Source of the DNA: CAIOJG01 sp964477455
GTDB taxonomy: Bacteria; Patescibacteriota; Patescibacteriia; Magasanikbacterales; GWA2-37-8
NCBI GenBank assembly: GCA_964477455.1
Contig: CAYZHG010000100.1
Span: 1-44,484 of the forward strand
DNA length: 44,484 bases
Direction of reading: 5' to 3'
Of the stretch, positions 17,781-25,091 are shown in pieces. The notes under the pieces are model-generated. The model did no database searches and had not been told where the DNA came from. It was given only the letters and a program-made list of their open reading frames with translations. Position numbers and translations under genes: made by a program. How positions within the stretch are numbered: the stretch's first letter is position 1; every line of letters starts with the position of its first letter.

Positions 17781-18527
17781 TTATTTAATATCTTTTACAA
17801 ACCAGAAACAACCACATCCCCATTTTTGCTTATTGACCATTTCTTCTGGAGCATTATAAACAAGTCCATTCTCCACCGCATCATCTGGAATTAAAACAAA
17901 TTCTTTCAACGAAAAGCCTGGAAAATAAGATAACACCTGTGAATAAGAGTAAATACGATGAGCATTAAAAGCTAATTTTTTGATTCCTATAGGTACTACA
18001 AACAAAAGAGATCCACCATAAGACACTACTCTCGACAGCTCGCTTATAGCCTTTAAATCACCTTGTGGATCGATTGGATCGCCATATCTTCCAAGTCCAA
18101 TATGTTCGACGACGTGCATACATGAAAGAGAATTTAAAGAATTATCATCGAAGTCTAAGGAAGTTAAGTCAGCTCTACCAATTTCTAGATTATCTAATTT
18201 TAAATTTGCTGGCCTGAAATCAAAAAATCTTACTTTACAAAAAGCAGAAACGATTGTACAAAAATTTAATGTTGAAGATATATCAACATGATATTCTGGT
18301 TTTAATTTAGCCACAACTCTAGCAGCCCAGGCAGGATGATAAGTATAATGAGGTTCAAAACCGGTAAATGATGTTTTGTCTTTAAGGCAGGGGAAGAAAT
18401 TTATTAACTTTAAAACAAATCTATTATCGTTTTGTTTTATAAATTTGAAATAATCAACCGGTAAAAATATAAAAACTAAACAAATGTTAACTATTTTTTT
18501 AATGATTATTTTTAAATATCTAAACAT
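17781..18527 (-). CDS. DUF268 family protein, putative SAM methyltransferase fold
   Basis: 248 residues. A short hydrophobic N-terminal segment (about 5-24) may associate with the membrane. The segment SCMHVVEHIGLGRYGDPIDP followed by GDLKAISELSRV and GGSLLFVVP matches the DUF268 hallmark, with a methyltransferase-like Rossmann order. FEPHYTYHPAWAAR is also family-typical. DUF268 members are frequent in polysaccharide clusters, but no activity is firmly assigned. It lies five bases from the Nudix start. Confidence 0.75.
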   Translation of the reverse strand: MFRYLKIIIKKIVNICLVFIFLPVDYFKFIKQNDNRFVLKLINFFPCLKDKTSFTGFEPHYTYHPAWAARVVAKLKPEYHVDISSTLNFCTIVSAFCKVRFFDFRPANLKLDNLEIGRADLTSLDFDDNSLNSLSCMHVVEHIGLGRYGDPIDPQGDLKAISELSRVVSYGGSLLFVVPIGIKKLAFNAHRIYSYSQVLSYFPGFSLKEFVLIPDDAVENGLVYNAPEEMVNKQKWGCGCFWFVKDIK

Positions 18528-18531
18528 ATTA

Positions 18532-19749
18532 TTATATTTTGAATAAATGTCGTTTAATTCGATGGATTAATCTTTTCCAAATACCATTTAAAAAAATTGT
18601 ATTTTGAGTGTGTGGAACAAATGATCTAGCCAATATAGACACCTCGTCTTCAATCATATTCTCGTCATATTTACCAGAAAGAGCCAAGTAATTTCTCAAA
18701 ATATTAAAATACAATAACTGAGTACTTACTCCAGAGACTATTAATTGCTTATAGCAGTCAATCGACTTTAAATACTCACTCTGTTTAAAATAGTATATAG
18801 CCAAACAAAACACATCATCGATTTCAGAACTTTTTATAGCATTATCATAAAAAATTTGAAATCCATCTGCGACTATATATTTGGAATAATTAGGAACAAA
18901 AAAATCTTCATTATACTTAGCAAACAATTGATCAATAAAACTCTTTAAATTATCTCTAGTGTCAAGAGAAGCGTGATCAAAAATTTGATAATTCATTATT
19001 TGTTTTCTTACTTCTAAAGAAAACAAATACATTATATCTTCAAAAATAAGATAATAATTCCTAGACAACTCTCCTTTTTCATACACCCGTTCAAAATAAG
19101 ATCTATTTCCAGCAGACTGACGGTGATAAAAAATAGTTTCTGGACATACTTTCGCAGAAAATCCTTTTGCTAGAAAACGCATCTCAAAACATTGTGTATC
19201 AAAACCGTGATTTTCTGGATACCCACCCGTTAAATCAAATGCTTTACGAGTAAACAAAAAATTATCTAGCAATATATCGCTACCGTTAAATAAATCTTCA
19301 ATAATTATTGATCTATTTAAAATTTTATTTATATGAGGTAAAAACTTGCGTTTATTTGTATTTCTAAAAAATCTTCTTTCATAAAAAACGACTCCGTCGT
19401 ATTTATTATCAACCAAATATTTTGCCATTTTGTTTAACGAATTTTTATACAAAACATTATCACTGTCTAAACAAAAAATTAGATCGCCACTTGATTTTTT
19501 TATACCAGTATTTCGCGCAGCTCCACCACCTTTGTTTTTTTCATGGAAAAAACAAACGACGTTTGGATACTTTTTTGACAAATCAATTATTAGATCACGC
19601 GTACCATCTGTCGAACCATCGTCGACCATTATAATTTCGTAAGGAAACGAAAAATTTTGTTCGTAAATTGATTTCATGGCCTCTTCAACTGTAACTTTAC
19701 AGTTATAACATGGCATTATTATACTAATTTTGTTATTTATTTCGCTCAT
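18532..19749 (-). CDS. GT2 glycosyltransferase with helical C-terminal extension
   Basis: 405 residues. The N-terminal GT-A domain has IIMPCYNCKVTVEEA, MVDDGSTDGT (42-51) and LDSDN (94-98), with GGGAARNTG (74-82), all standard for family 2. Residues about 280-390 form an extra region; FCLAIYYFKQSEYLKSIDCYK resembles a TPR helix pair and may bind a partner or acceptor. The start ATG shares ATGA with the stop of the upstream gene at 19746. Donor unknown. Confidence 0.82.
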   Translation of the reverse strand: MSEINNKISIIMPCYNCKVTVEEAMKSIYEQNFSFPYEIIMVDDGSTDGTRDLIIDLSKKYPNVVCFFHEKNKGGGAARNTGIKKSSGDLIFCLDSDNVLYKNSLNKMAKYLVDNKYDGVVFYERRFFRNTNKRKFLPHINKILNRSIIIEDLFNGSDILLDNFLFTRKAFDLTGGYPENHGFDTQCFEMRFLAKGFSAKVCPETIFYHRQSAGNRSYFERVYEKGELSRNYYLIFEDIMYLFSLEVRKQIMNYQIFDHASLDTRDNLKSFIDQLFAKYNEDFFVPNYSKYIVADGFQIFYDNAIKSSEIDDVFCLAIYYFKQSEYLKSIDCYKQLIVSGVSTQLLYFNILRNYLALSGKYDENMIEDEVSILARSFVPHTQNTIFLNGIWKRLIHRIKRHLFKI

Positions 19750-20579
19750 AAATTTATATTATTTGTGCAACCGTAATACAAAGATTGTAGCTTCTCATTG
19801 CTACCTGGTCCATCTTTTTCTTTCAAAGTGACGATAGAATCGTTTGTATAATTACTTTGAACAGCAAAATTTACGGCCAGTTCTTCGGCCAAACGTTTCA
19901 TACGTGGTATTTCTACCGGTTCTAAAAAATCCAAACTACTATCCAATATTTTTGAAACAAAATTTCTCAAATCATTTTCCAAAGTTACAGTTACGAAGGA
20001 AGATGGAATGTAAACAAACCCAGTGACATAATGACCAAAATCAGACCACGACGGTTGATTAAATAATTTATCTACAATCAATTTTTCATTTATATTGTCT
20101 TTAATCTTATATGCCAACGTTAAAATGTTGATTTTATTAGCTACTATTTCTGGCTCCTGATGCCAGAAACCATCAGCGTCCGTAAGAATATAATCTTTTT
20201 TTGAAGCATCAATCAAAGTTTCAATTTTATATTTTTGCCAAGGCATATCCCCTTTTCCAAATACTTTGTGTATTTTGACCATCGGTGAATAATCAAAATA
20301 ATTTATAAGATTTTTTAAATAATGACCACACAAATCATCACAATAAATAACAAATGAATGTCTTGGATTCAAAAAATGCAAAGAATTAATATTGTTTACA
20401 ACTAAATCACAATAATTTGTGTTTTTAACACACAAAATAGCAAAGTTTAGTTCTTTTTTATGTTTATTTTCAAAAGGAATGACAAATCGCACAGTCCTTC
20501 TAAGCCTGCATTTAAAAATAAAAAAAAACTTTTTAATCTTATCTTTGTTTTTTTGAGATAAAAATTTAGATAAAATCAT
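19746..20579 (-). CDS. Putative GT-A fold glycosyltransferase of unassigned family
   Basis: 277 residues with a basic N-terminus. The middle contains FVIYCDDLCGHYL and, further on, DYILTDADGFWHQEP, where TDADG is a plausible DxD metal/nucleotide site at about residues 132-136. No named GT family is recognised. The context, between GT2 and exostosin-like genes in a glycan operon with coupled stops and starts, argues for a transferase. It could also be a capsule-modifying enzyme. Confidence 0.6.
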   Translation of the reverse strand: MILSKFLSQKNKDKIKKFFFIFKCRLRRTVRFVIPFENKHKKELNFAILCVKNTNYCDLVVNNINSLHFLNPRHSFVIYCDDLCGHYLKNLINYFDYSPMVKIHKVFGKGDMPWQKYKIETLIDASKKDYILTDADGFWHQEPEIVANKINILTLAYKIKDNINEKLIVDKLFNQPSWSDFGHYVTGFVYIPSSFVTVTLENDLRNFVSKILDSSLDFLEPVEIPRMKRLAEELAVNFAVQSNYTNDSIVTLKEKDGPGSNEKLQSLYYGCTNNINL

Positions 20580-20580
20580 A

Positions 20581-21513
20581 TTAATATAAACGTTTTATTT
20601 CACCAAACCAATAATCCATAAAAAGTGCTTTGCAGTTAAATCTACCCCTTAGATCATTATATTTTTTTTCTAAAGTCAACTCTTTCAATTCAACAATTTC
20701 ACTCCAATCATCGATAATCCACAACGGTATGCCAATTGAAAAAAAATAATCCATTGCCACAGAACGTTTTACTATCGGAATCACACGTAAACACATCGCC
20801 TCCCAAGTTCGGTGACAATCAAGACCGTTACCTGGTGGAGAAGCAACAAATTTGTAATTATTTAGCAATTTAAGATAATTAATACTGTTTAGTTTAAAAC
20901 CTATCTCTTTACAAACACTACAGTGTTGGAGGACTTTTTTTGCTTCAATTCTTTCAGCCGGATTCGTATTAACGTTAAAGCCAAACAATATCTCATTTTT
21001 TTTATTTACAATTATTTTTTTTAAATTATTAAAATAGCTTATAATTCCATTGTTGTAATAATATAAATTTTCAAGACCAATTGGAATTGGTATAATTTTG
21101 GGATGACTTATATTAACATTTTGACCAAACCATTTAATAATTTTTTCATCCACCAATTTTGCCTCATTAACACCAATGGAAACGTCAGCATTATGAGAAA
21201 TCAAAATATATTTATTCTTTATTTTTGGATGAAACTCATTAAAGAAAACAAATATACTTCTCGCATCCAAAAATACAACATCGCCTTGTTTTACATCTTC
21301 AGCATTAAAAATATTTTTTTGAACTGTTTGGTCAGCATTAAAAGTTTTTTTATCTTCAAACACATGGTCCGCAAATTTTCTAAAACCATCGCCACTAATA
21401 TATGGATAACTTGACGGTCGGCTATCTTTGGAGTACTTAATAACAGAATGATACACAAATCTTATCAAACCATTTAATTTAAATCTGAATTTTAACCAAA
21501 TATAATTTTGCAT
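20581..21513 (-). CDS. Exostosin/GT47-like putative glycosyltransferase
   Basis: 310 residues. The C-terminal half has YKFVASPPGNGLDCHRTWEAM then RVIPIVKRSVAMDYFF and PLWIIDDWSEI. This is the order seen in exostosin-like GT-B enzymes: conserved Pro-Gly, an Arg/Glu nucleotide-binding block, then a P-hydrophobic segment. The N-terminal part carries YILISHNADVSI, a likely acceptor-domain strand. One base separates it from the next gene. The match is moderate and the donor is unknown. Confidence 0.6.
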   Translation of the reverse strand: MQNYIWLKFRFKLNGLIRFVYHSVIKYSKDSRPSSYPYISGDGFRKFADHVFEDKKTFNADQTVQKNIFNAEDVKQGDVVFLDARSIFVFFNEFHPKIKNKYILISHNADVSIGVNEAKLVDEKIIKWFGQNVNISHPKIIPIPIGLENLYYYNNGIISYFNNLKKIIVNKKNEILFGFNVNTNPAERIEAKKVLQHCSVCKEIGFKLNSINYLKLLNNYKFVASPPGNGLDCHRTWEAMCLRVIPIVKRSVAMDYFFSIGIPLWIIDDWSEIVELKELTLEKKYNDLRGRFNCKALFMDYWFGEIKRLY

Positions 21514-21515
21514 AA

Positions 21516-22745
21516 TTAACCCAATATTCTTTTACCATTATGTGGCAAATTTATCAGACCAAAATTGTTAAATTCATTATCAATACTCCAGTCCTCTATG
21601 ATACCAAAGCTGACCAAATAAGTACCCCAAATCCAACTACCAGACAACCCATATCCACCGATTGCTAATGTGTAATCTCCAGGCCGTAGAAAAAAAGCAG
21701 GAACCTTAACCTGAGAGGAAAAATTTCCTTTTGGAAGCAATTCTCCATATTGTGTATCATGCAAAGAAAACAATCGAATGTCGTCTTTAAATACGGAAAA
21801 GGTTATCCTGAAACTTGGAATGTCTTTTTCACAATATCCTTTAACGGAAAATTTTATTTCTTCTGATGGAGGTAAATTTATTTCTTGATTTGATAAATCA
21901 TTTACATAAACTTCAGAAAATTGTAATTCAGAAACTAAAGTCCCATTAAAAGATTTAGAGCTGAGTTTTCCTTGCTGAGAACCATTTTTAATATACAATT
22001 TGATAGCTTCATCTGTGTCACCAGCAAAAACTACCTTTCCATCATCTAATAAAATTGTGCGAGTACACAACTGTTTAATAGCACCCATATTATGACTAAC
22101 AAACAGTACAGTTCTACCATCATTATTTGTAACTTCCTGCATCTTACCTAAACATTTCTTTTGAAATTCAATATCACCAACTGCCAACACTTCATCTATG
22201 ACCAAAATGTCTGGTTCTAGGTGGGCGGCTACAGCAAACGCCAAACGCACATACATACCAGAAGAATATCTTTTTACTGGCGTATCTAAAAATTCTCCTA
22301 TACCAGAGAAATTAACTATATCATCAAACTTTTCTTTGATTTCCTGCTTACTCATTCCAAGCATCGAACCATTTAAAAAAATATTTTCTCTTCCAGTAAG
22401 TTCTGGATGAAAACCAGTGCCGACCTCGAGAAGACTCCCCACTCTACCATTTAATATAATTTCACCTTCAGTTGGCGGAGTGATACGGGAAAGAATTTTT
22501 AATAATGTACTTTTACCAGCACCATTTCTACCTATAATACCCAAAACCTCACCTTTTTCTACTGTAAAACTAACATCCTTTAATGCCAAAAACATATCAC
22601 TATCGATTGGCTTAGAAAAAATATTTTTAAACCAACTAAATGGAGATTTTATAAAAGAGGATAACAAATCCCTCAGAGCCATATAGCTTTGTCGTTCACC
22701 CATCCTATAACTTTTACTAATATTTTTTACTTCAATTATTGACAT
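21516..22745 (-). CDS. wzt: Polysaccharide ABC transporter ATP-binding protein with C-terminal glycan-binding domain
   Basis: 409 residues. Walker A GRNGAGKST (72-80), signature YSSGMYVRLAFAVA (160-173), Walker B ILVIDEVLAVGD (180-191) and the later H-loop SHNMG are intact. The segment RVGSLLEVGTGFHPELTGREN is diagnostic of Wzt/TagH-type exporters. Residues about 265-409 form a beta-rich C-terminal domain like the Wzt carbohydrate-binding domain, which in O9a-type systems recognises the finished chain end. It energises export of the completed glycan across the cytoplasmic membrane with the adjacent Wzm. Confidence 0.92.
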   Translation of the reverse strand: MSIIEVKNISKSYRMGERQSYMALRDLLSSFIKSPFSWFKNIFSKPIDSDMFLALKDVSFTVEKGEVLGIIGRNGAGKSTLLKILSRITPPTEGEIILNGRVGSLLEVGTGFHPELTGRENIFLNGSMLGMSKQEIKEKFDDIVNFSGIGEFLDTPVKRYSSGMYVRLAFAVAAHLEPDILVIDEVLAVGDIEFQKKCLGKMQEVTNNDGRTVLFVSHNMGAIKQLCTRTILLDDGKVVFAGDTDEAIKLYIKNGSQQGKLSSKSFNGTLVSELQFSEVYVNDLSNQEINLPPSEEIKFSVKGYCEKDIPSFRITFSVFKDDIRLFSLHDTQYGELLPKGNFSSQVKVPAFFLRPGDYTLAIGGYGLSGSWIWGTYLVSFGIIEDWSIDNEFNNFGLINLPHNGKRILG

Positions 22746-22752
22746 AAAAAAA

Positions 22753-23571
22753 TTATATTACATCCGCGAAGTATCTTTCTACTTTTCTAAAATAGATTCC
22801 CCCTATCAGACAGTACACAAAGGCTGATAAAGCTGAGACAGCAAACAATAGCCAATCGATCTCTCTTCCTCCTAACAGACCTGCTCTGGCAGCGTCTACG
22901 ACTCCAGCCATAGGGTTCAACCCAAGAAGCCAGCGATATTTTGGACTCATTATACTGACAGGATATATTACTGGAGTAACAAAAATTAATAATTGAATGA
23001 AAAAAGGTAAAACATAACGAACATCGCGATACTTAACATTCAAAGATGCAAACAGCAACCCAATTCCAAAGGACGAAATAAAACTTAACAAAATTAATAA
23101 CGGACAAAGAAGTACCCCAATAAGCGATGGCGCAAAATGATAATACGCCATAATAAAAATTAAAATAACGCTGGCAACAAAGAAATCAACCAAATGAGTC
23201 ATAATTGAAGAAACTGGCAATATAATTCTAGGAAAATAGATCTTTGTTAAAATTCTTTCATTATCCACAAAAGAACCGCTCACTGATGCTAAACTGGCAG
23301 AAAAGAAAGTCCAAAAAACTAATCCAGAATAAACAAAAAGTGGATATGGAATTCCATCTGATGGCATTTTTGCTAATTTACCAAAAAATATAGAGAATAC
23401 AACCATGGTAACTAACGGTTGAAAAATTGCCCAACCTACCCCAACTACCGTTTGTTTGTATTTTACTTTGATATCTTTCCAAGTGAAGAAATAAAAAAGT
23501 TCACGAAAATCCCAGATTTCTTTCCAGTCAATTTTCCACCATTGATTCTTCGGTCGAATGATTATTTCCAT
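22753..23571 (-). CDS. wzm: Polysaccharide ABC transporter permease (ABC-2 type)
   Basis: 272 residues from the ATG at 23571 (MEIIIRPKNQWWKIDWKEIW), the usual Wzm start. An in-frame ATG at 23619 would overlap the HTH gene by 41 bases. The amphipathic N-terminus with YKQTVVGVGWAIFQP is followed by about six membrane segments. LNPMAGVVDAARAGLLG, near the end, is a family signature. It forms the channel that works with Wzt. Its presence argues that at least part of the glycan is exported by the ABC route rather than Wzx/Wzy. Confidence 0.9.
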   Translation of the reverse strand: MEIIIRPKNQWWKIDWKEIWDFRELFYFFTWKDIKVKYKQTVVGVGWAIFQPLVTMVVFSIFFGKLAKMPSDGIPYPLFVYSGLVFWTFFSASLASVSGSFVDNERILTKIYFPRIILPVSSIMTHLVDFFVASVILIFIMAYYHFAPSLIGVLLCPLLILLSFISSFGIGLLFASLNVKYRDVRYVLPFFIQLLIFVTPVIYPVSIMSPKYRWLLGLNPMAGVVDAARAGLLGGREIDWLLFAVSALSAFVYCLIGGIYFRKVERYFADVI

Positions 23572-23578
23572 AAAATAA

Positions 23579-23824
23579 TTACCAATTACTAGTTTTTTCA
23601 ATAGTCTTTTTTTTGACATTTTGATAAAGATCGGTCGCCTTGGTATCTATTTCTGGTGAAAGCATACGCAAAAGCTCATGCCCTAAAACGCGATATTGTT
23701 TACCGATTTTATTAGTCCTTATTAAACCGCTCTTTATCAGCCTTTTAACAGTACTTTTGCTAACCTTAAGCAAACTTTCAACTTCATGGGTGGTATAAAC
23801 TTCGTTTGGTTTTATTTCAGACAT
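23579..23824 (-). CDS. Small excisionase/BldC-like helix-turn-helix DNA-binding protein
   Basis: 81 residues from ATG 23824. The in-frame ATG at 23872 lies inside the promoter spacer and cannot be used by that transcript. Residues 8-50 (EVYTTHEVESLLKVSKSTVKRLIKSG, then GKQYRVLGHELLRML) are a MerR/excisionase-type winged HTH. It is the first gene after a consensus promoter with repeated TGACA half-sites, and precedes wzm and wzt. Autoregulation and control of the export and transferase genes is a reasonable inference. No recombinase is nearby, so a true excisionase role is unlikely. Confidence 0.8.
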   Translation of the reverse strand: MSEIKPNEVYTTHEVESLLKVSKSTVKRLIKSGLIRTNKIGKQYRVLGHELLRMLSPEIDTKATDLYQNVKKKTIEKTSNW

Positions 23825-23852
23825 AATTAAAGAATTTATCTTAAGTGATGAT

Positions 23853-23882
23853 ATTATATCAACTGACATCATTCAGTGTCAA
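23853..23882 (-). promoter_or_regulatory. Consensus sigma-70-type promoter for the HTH-wzm-wzt half of the locus
   Basis: On the minus strand a perfect -35 box TTGACA (23882-23877) and a perfect -10 box TATAAT (23858-23853) are separated by 18 bases. The transcript would begin near 23846, leaving a leader of about 20 nt before the HTH start at 23824. It lies in the 130-base gap after the acyltransferase stop (23955), the widest break inside the operon. Confidence 0.8.
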
Positions 23883-23891
23883 TAGGTGTCA
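23864..23891. promoter_or_regulatory. Candidate operator: repeated TGACA half-sites overlapping the -35 box
   Basis: On the plus strand GTGTCA occurs at 23876-23881 and again at 23886-23891, exactly ten bases (one helical turn) apart. An opposite-facing TGACA lies at 23864-23868. The half-sites overlap the -35 box and spacer, the position expected for repression. The adjacent small HTH gene is the natural candidate regulator. Binding is inferred, not shown. Confidence 0.5.
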
Positions 23892-23954
23892 GATATTGAT
23901 AAATAACTAAAAAACAATCACTTTAATACTATAACAAATTTACAAGAAACATAT

Positions 23955-25079
23955 TCATTCAACGCCTTTAAATTCCTTATTTATCATGCCAACATGCTTA
24001 AATAAGGAGGAAGATTTAATCAATAATTTTGAAATTATAATTGCTAAAAAAATAGTTCCAAATAAGGATAGTATTGAATACATGAAAATAAATAATCCAT
24101 TGCTAAAAAAAGTATTAAAAATAGTAACTCTATATAAAAAATTATGAAAACGACCAAGAATAAATAAATGTAAAACAAATATTGGCAATGTATACATTCC
24201 TACAAAACTTAATATTGATTCTTTTTTAGTTTGCATAAAAATAGATAAAATACCTATAGAAAGAGCGCACATAGCCGCATAACCAATTAACGTGTATGGT
24301 ACGCTAAGCTGAGCCAAGTCAATGCGAAAATGAAAGGAAGATAAAGTTTTTGGTGACTCTATGTAAGTTATGATTATTGTTGAAAAAATCACCAGTAAAT
24401 AACTAAATATTTCAGATATTTTGTATTTACGATGGACATAATCAACAACCAGACAGAAAGGTGATAAATAAAAAGCAACATCAACTCCCCAAGGGATCAA
24501 ACCTTTTACGTGCCATTTAGCAATAAATTCAATATTAAAGAAAAATAACAACCATAAAGCAGAGAATGTGACTAAAAAATATACACTGCGATATTTTCTG
24601 TACAAAGAAATAAAAACATTAAGAATAAACAACGCAGGAAGAAACCAGAGAATTGTTTGACTTTTAGCATGATTACCGTAAAAAATATTAGGTAATGAGT
24701 TAACAAATTCACTCATTGTAATATGATGATAAATTAACGGTTCCAGTTTTTCAATAAAAAACCAAAATACATATGGCACTAGCAAAAACTTTGCCCTTTT
24801 CAAAATATAAGGAATTGAAAATTCTTTAACAAAAAAAACCGAAATAGCCAAAAAAAGGGGCATATGGAAATATAAAATAAACGGAATAATGTCATTTATT
24901 CTAGTCCACAGATACTGCCAAATGGAATATTTTCCAACAAAATCGAACATGGGCGTAGCTGGCATGTGACAAAAAACAACCAAGATAATTAAAAAACCTT
25001 TAATTCTATCGATGTAAAAAATTCTAGACGAAAGAGTCTGAGTGGGGGGGGTATTATTATTTGAATTTGACATATACAT
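23955..25079 (-). CDS. Membrane acyltransferase (acyltransferase family 3, OafA/WecH-like)
   Basis: 374 residues, about ten membrane segments. IDRIKGFLIILVVFCHMP (23-40) with H38 is the family's first-helix motif carrying the essential histidine. FILYFHMPLFLAISVFF is the second typical block. These enzymes move acetyl or other acyl groups to surface glycans. The N-terminal codons run through a C8 homopolymer on the coding strand (minus 25041-25034), a potential slippage site. Two ATGs, two codons apart, could start it. The gene is the last before the internal promoter. Confidence 0.85.
   Translation of the reverse strand: MYMSNSNNNTPPTQTLSSRIFYIDRIKGFLIILVVFCHMPATPMFDFVGKYSIWQYLWTRINDIIPFILYFHMPLFLAISVFFVKEFSIPYILKRAKFLLVPYVFWFFIEKLEPLIYHHITMSEFVNSLPNIFYGNHAKSQTILWFLPALFILNVFISLYRKYRSVYFLVTFSALWLLFFFNIEFIAKWHVKGLIPWGVDVAFYLSPFCLVVDYVHRKYKISEIFSYLLVIFSTIIITYIESPKTLSSFHFRIDLAQLSVPYTLIGYAAMCALSIGILSIFMQTKKESILSFVGMYTLPIFVLHLFILGRFHNFLYRVTIFNTFFSNGLFIFMYSILSLFGTIFLAIIISKLLIKSSSLFKHVGMINKEFKGVE
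25034..25041. repeat. Homopolymeric G8/C8 tract in the acyltransferase N-terminus
   Basis: Eight consecutive G on the plus strand (C8 in the gene) encode the Thr-Pro-Pro codons at residues 10-12. It is the only G or C run this long that I noticed in an AT-rich window. A change of one base would shift the frame just after the start, as in known phase-variable surface genes. Confidence 0.6.
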
Positions 25080-25091
25080 AAATTATTTTAA

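Noticed and set aside
21103..21414. Plus-strand 103-codon frame
   Set aside because: Antisense to the exostosin-like gene; no domain, promoter or conserved motif.
23579..23824. Prophage or integrative element suggested by an excisionase-like HTH
   Set aside because: No integrase, attachment repeats, tRNA or phage genes are nearby. Small BldC/excisionase-type proteins are common as ordinary regulators.
23825..23872. Upstream ATG start for the HTH gene at 23872
   Set aside because: This ATG is inside the -35/-10 spacer of a consensus promoter, upstream of the predicted transcript start.
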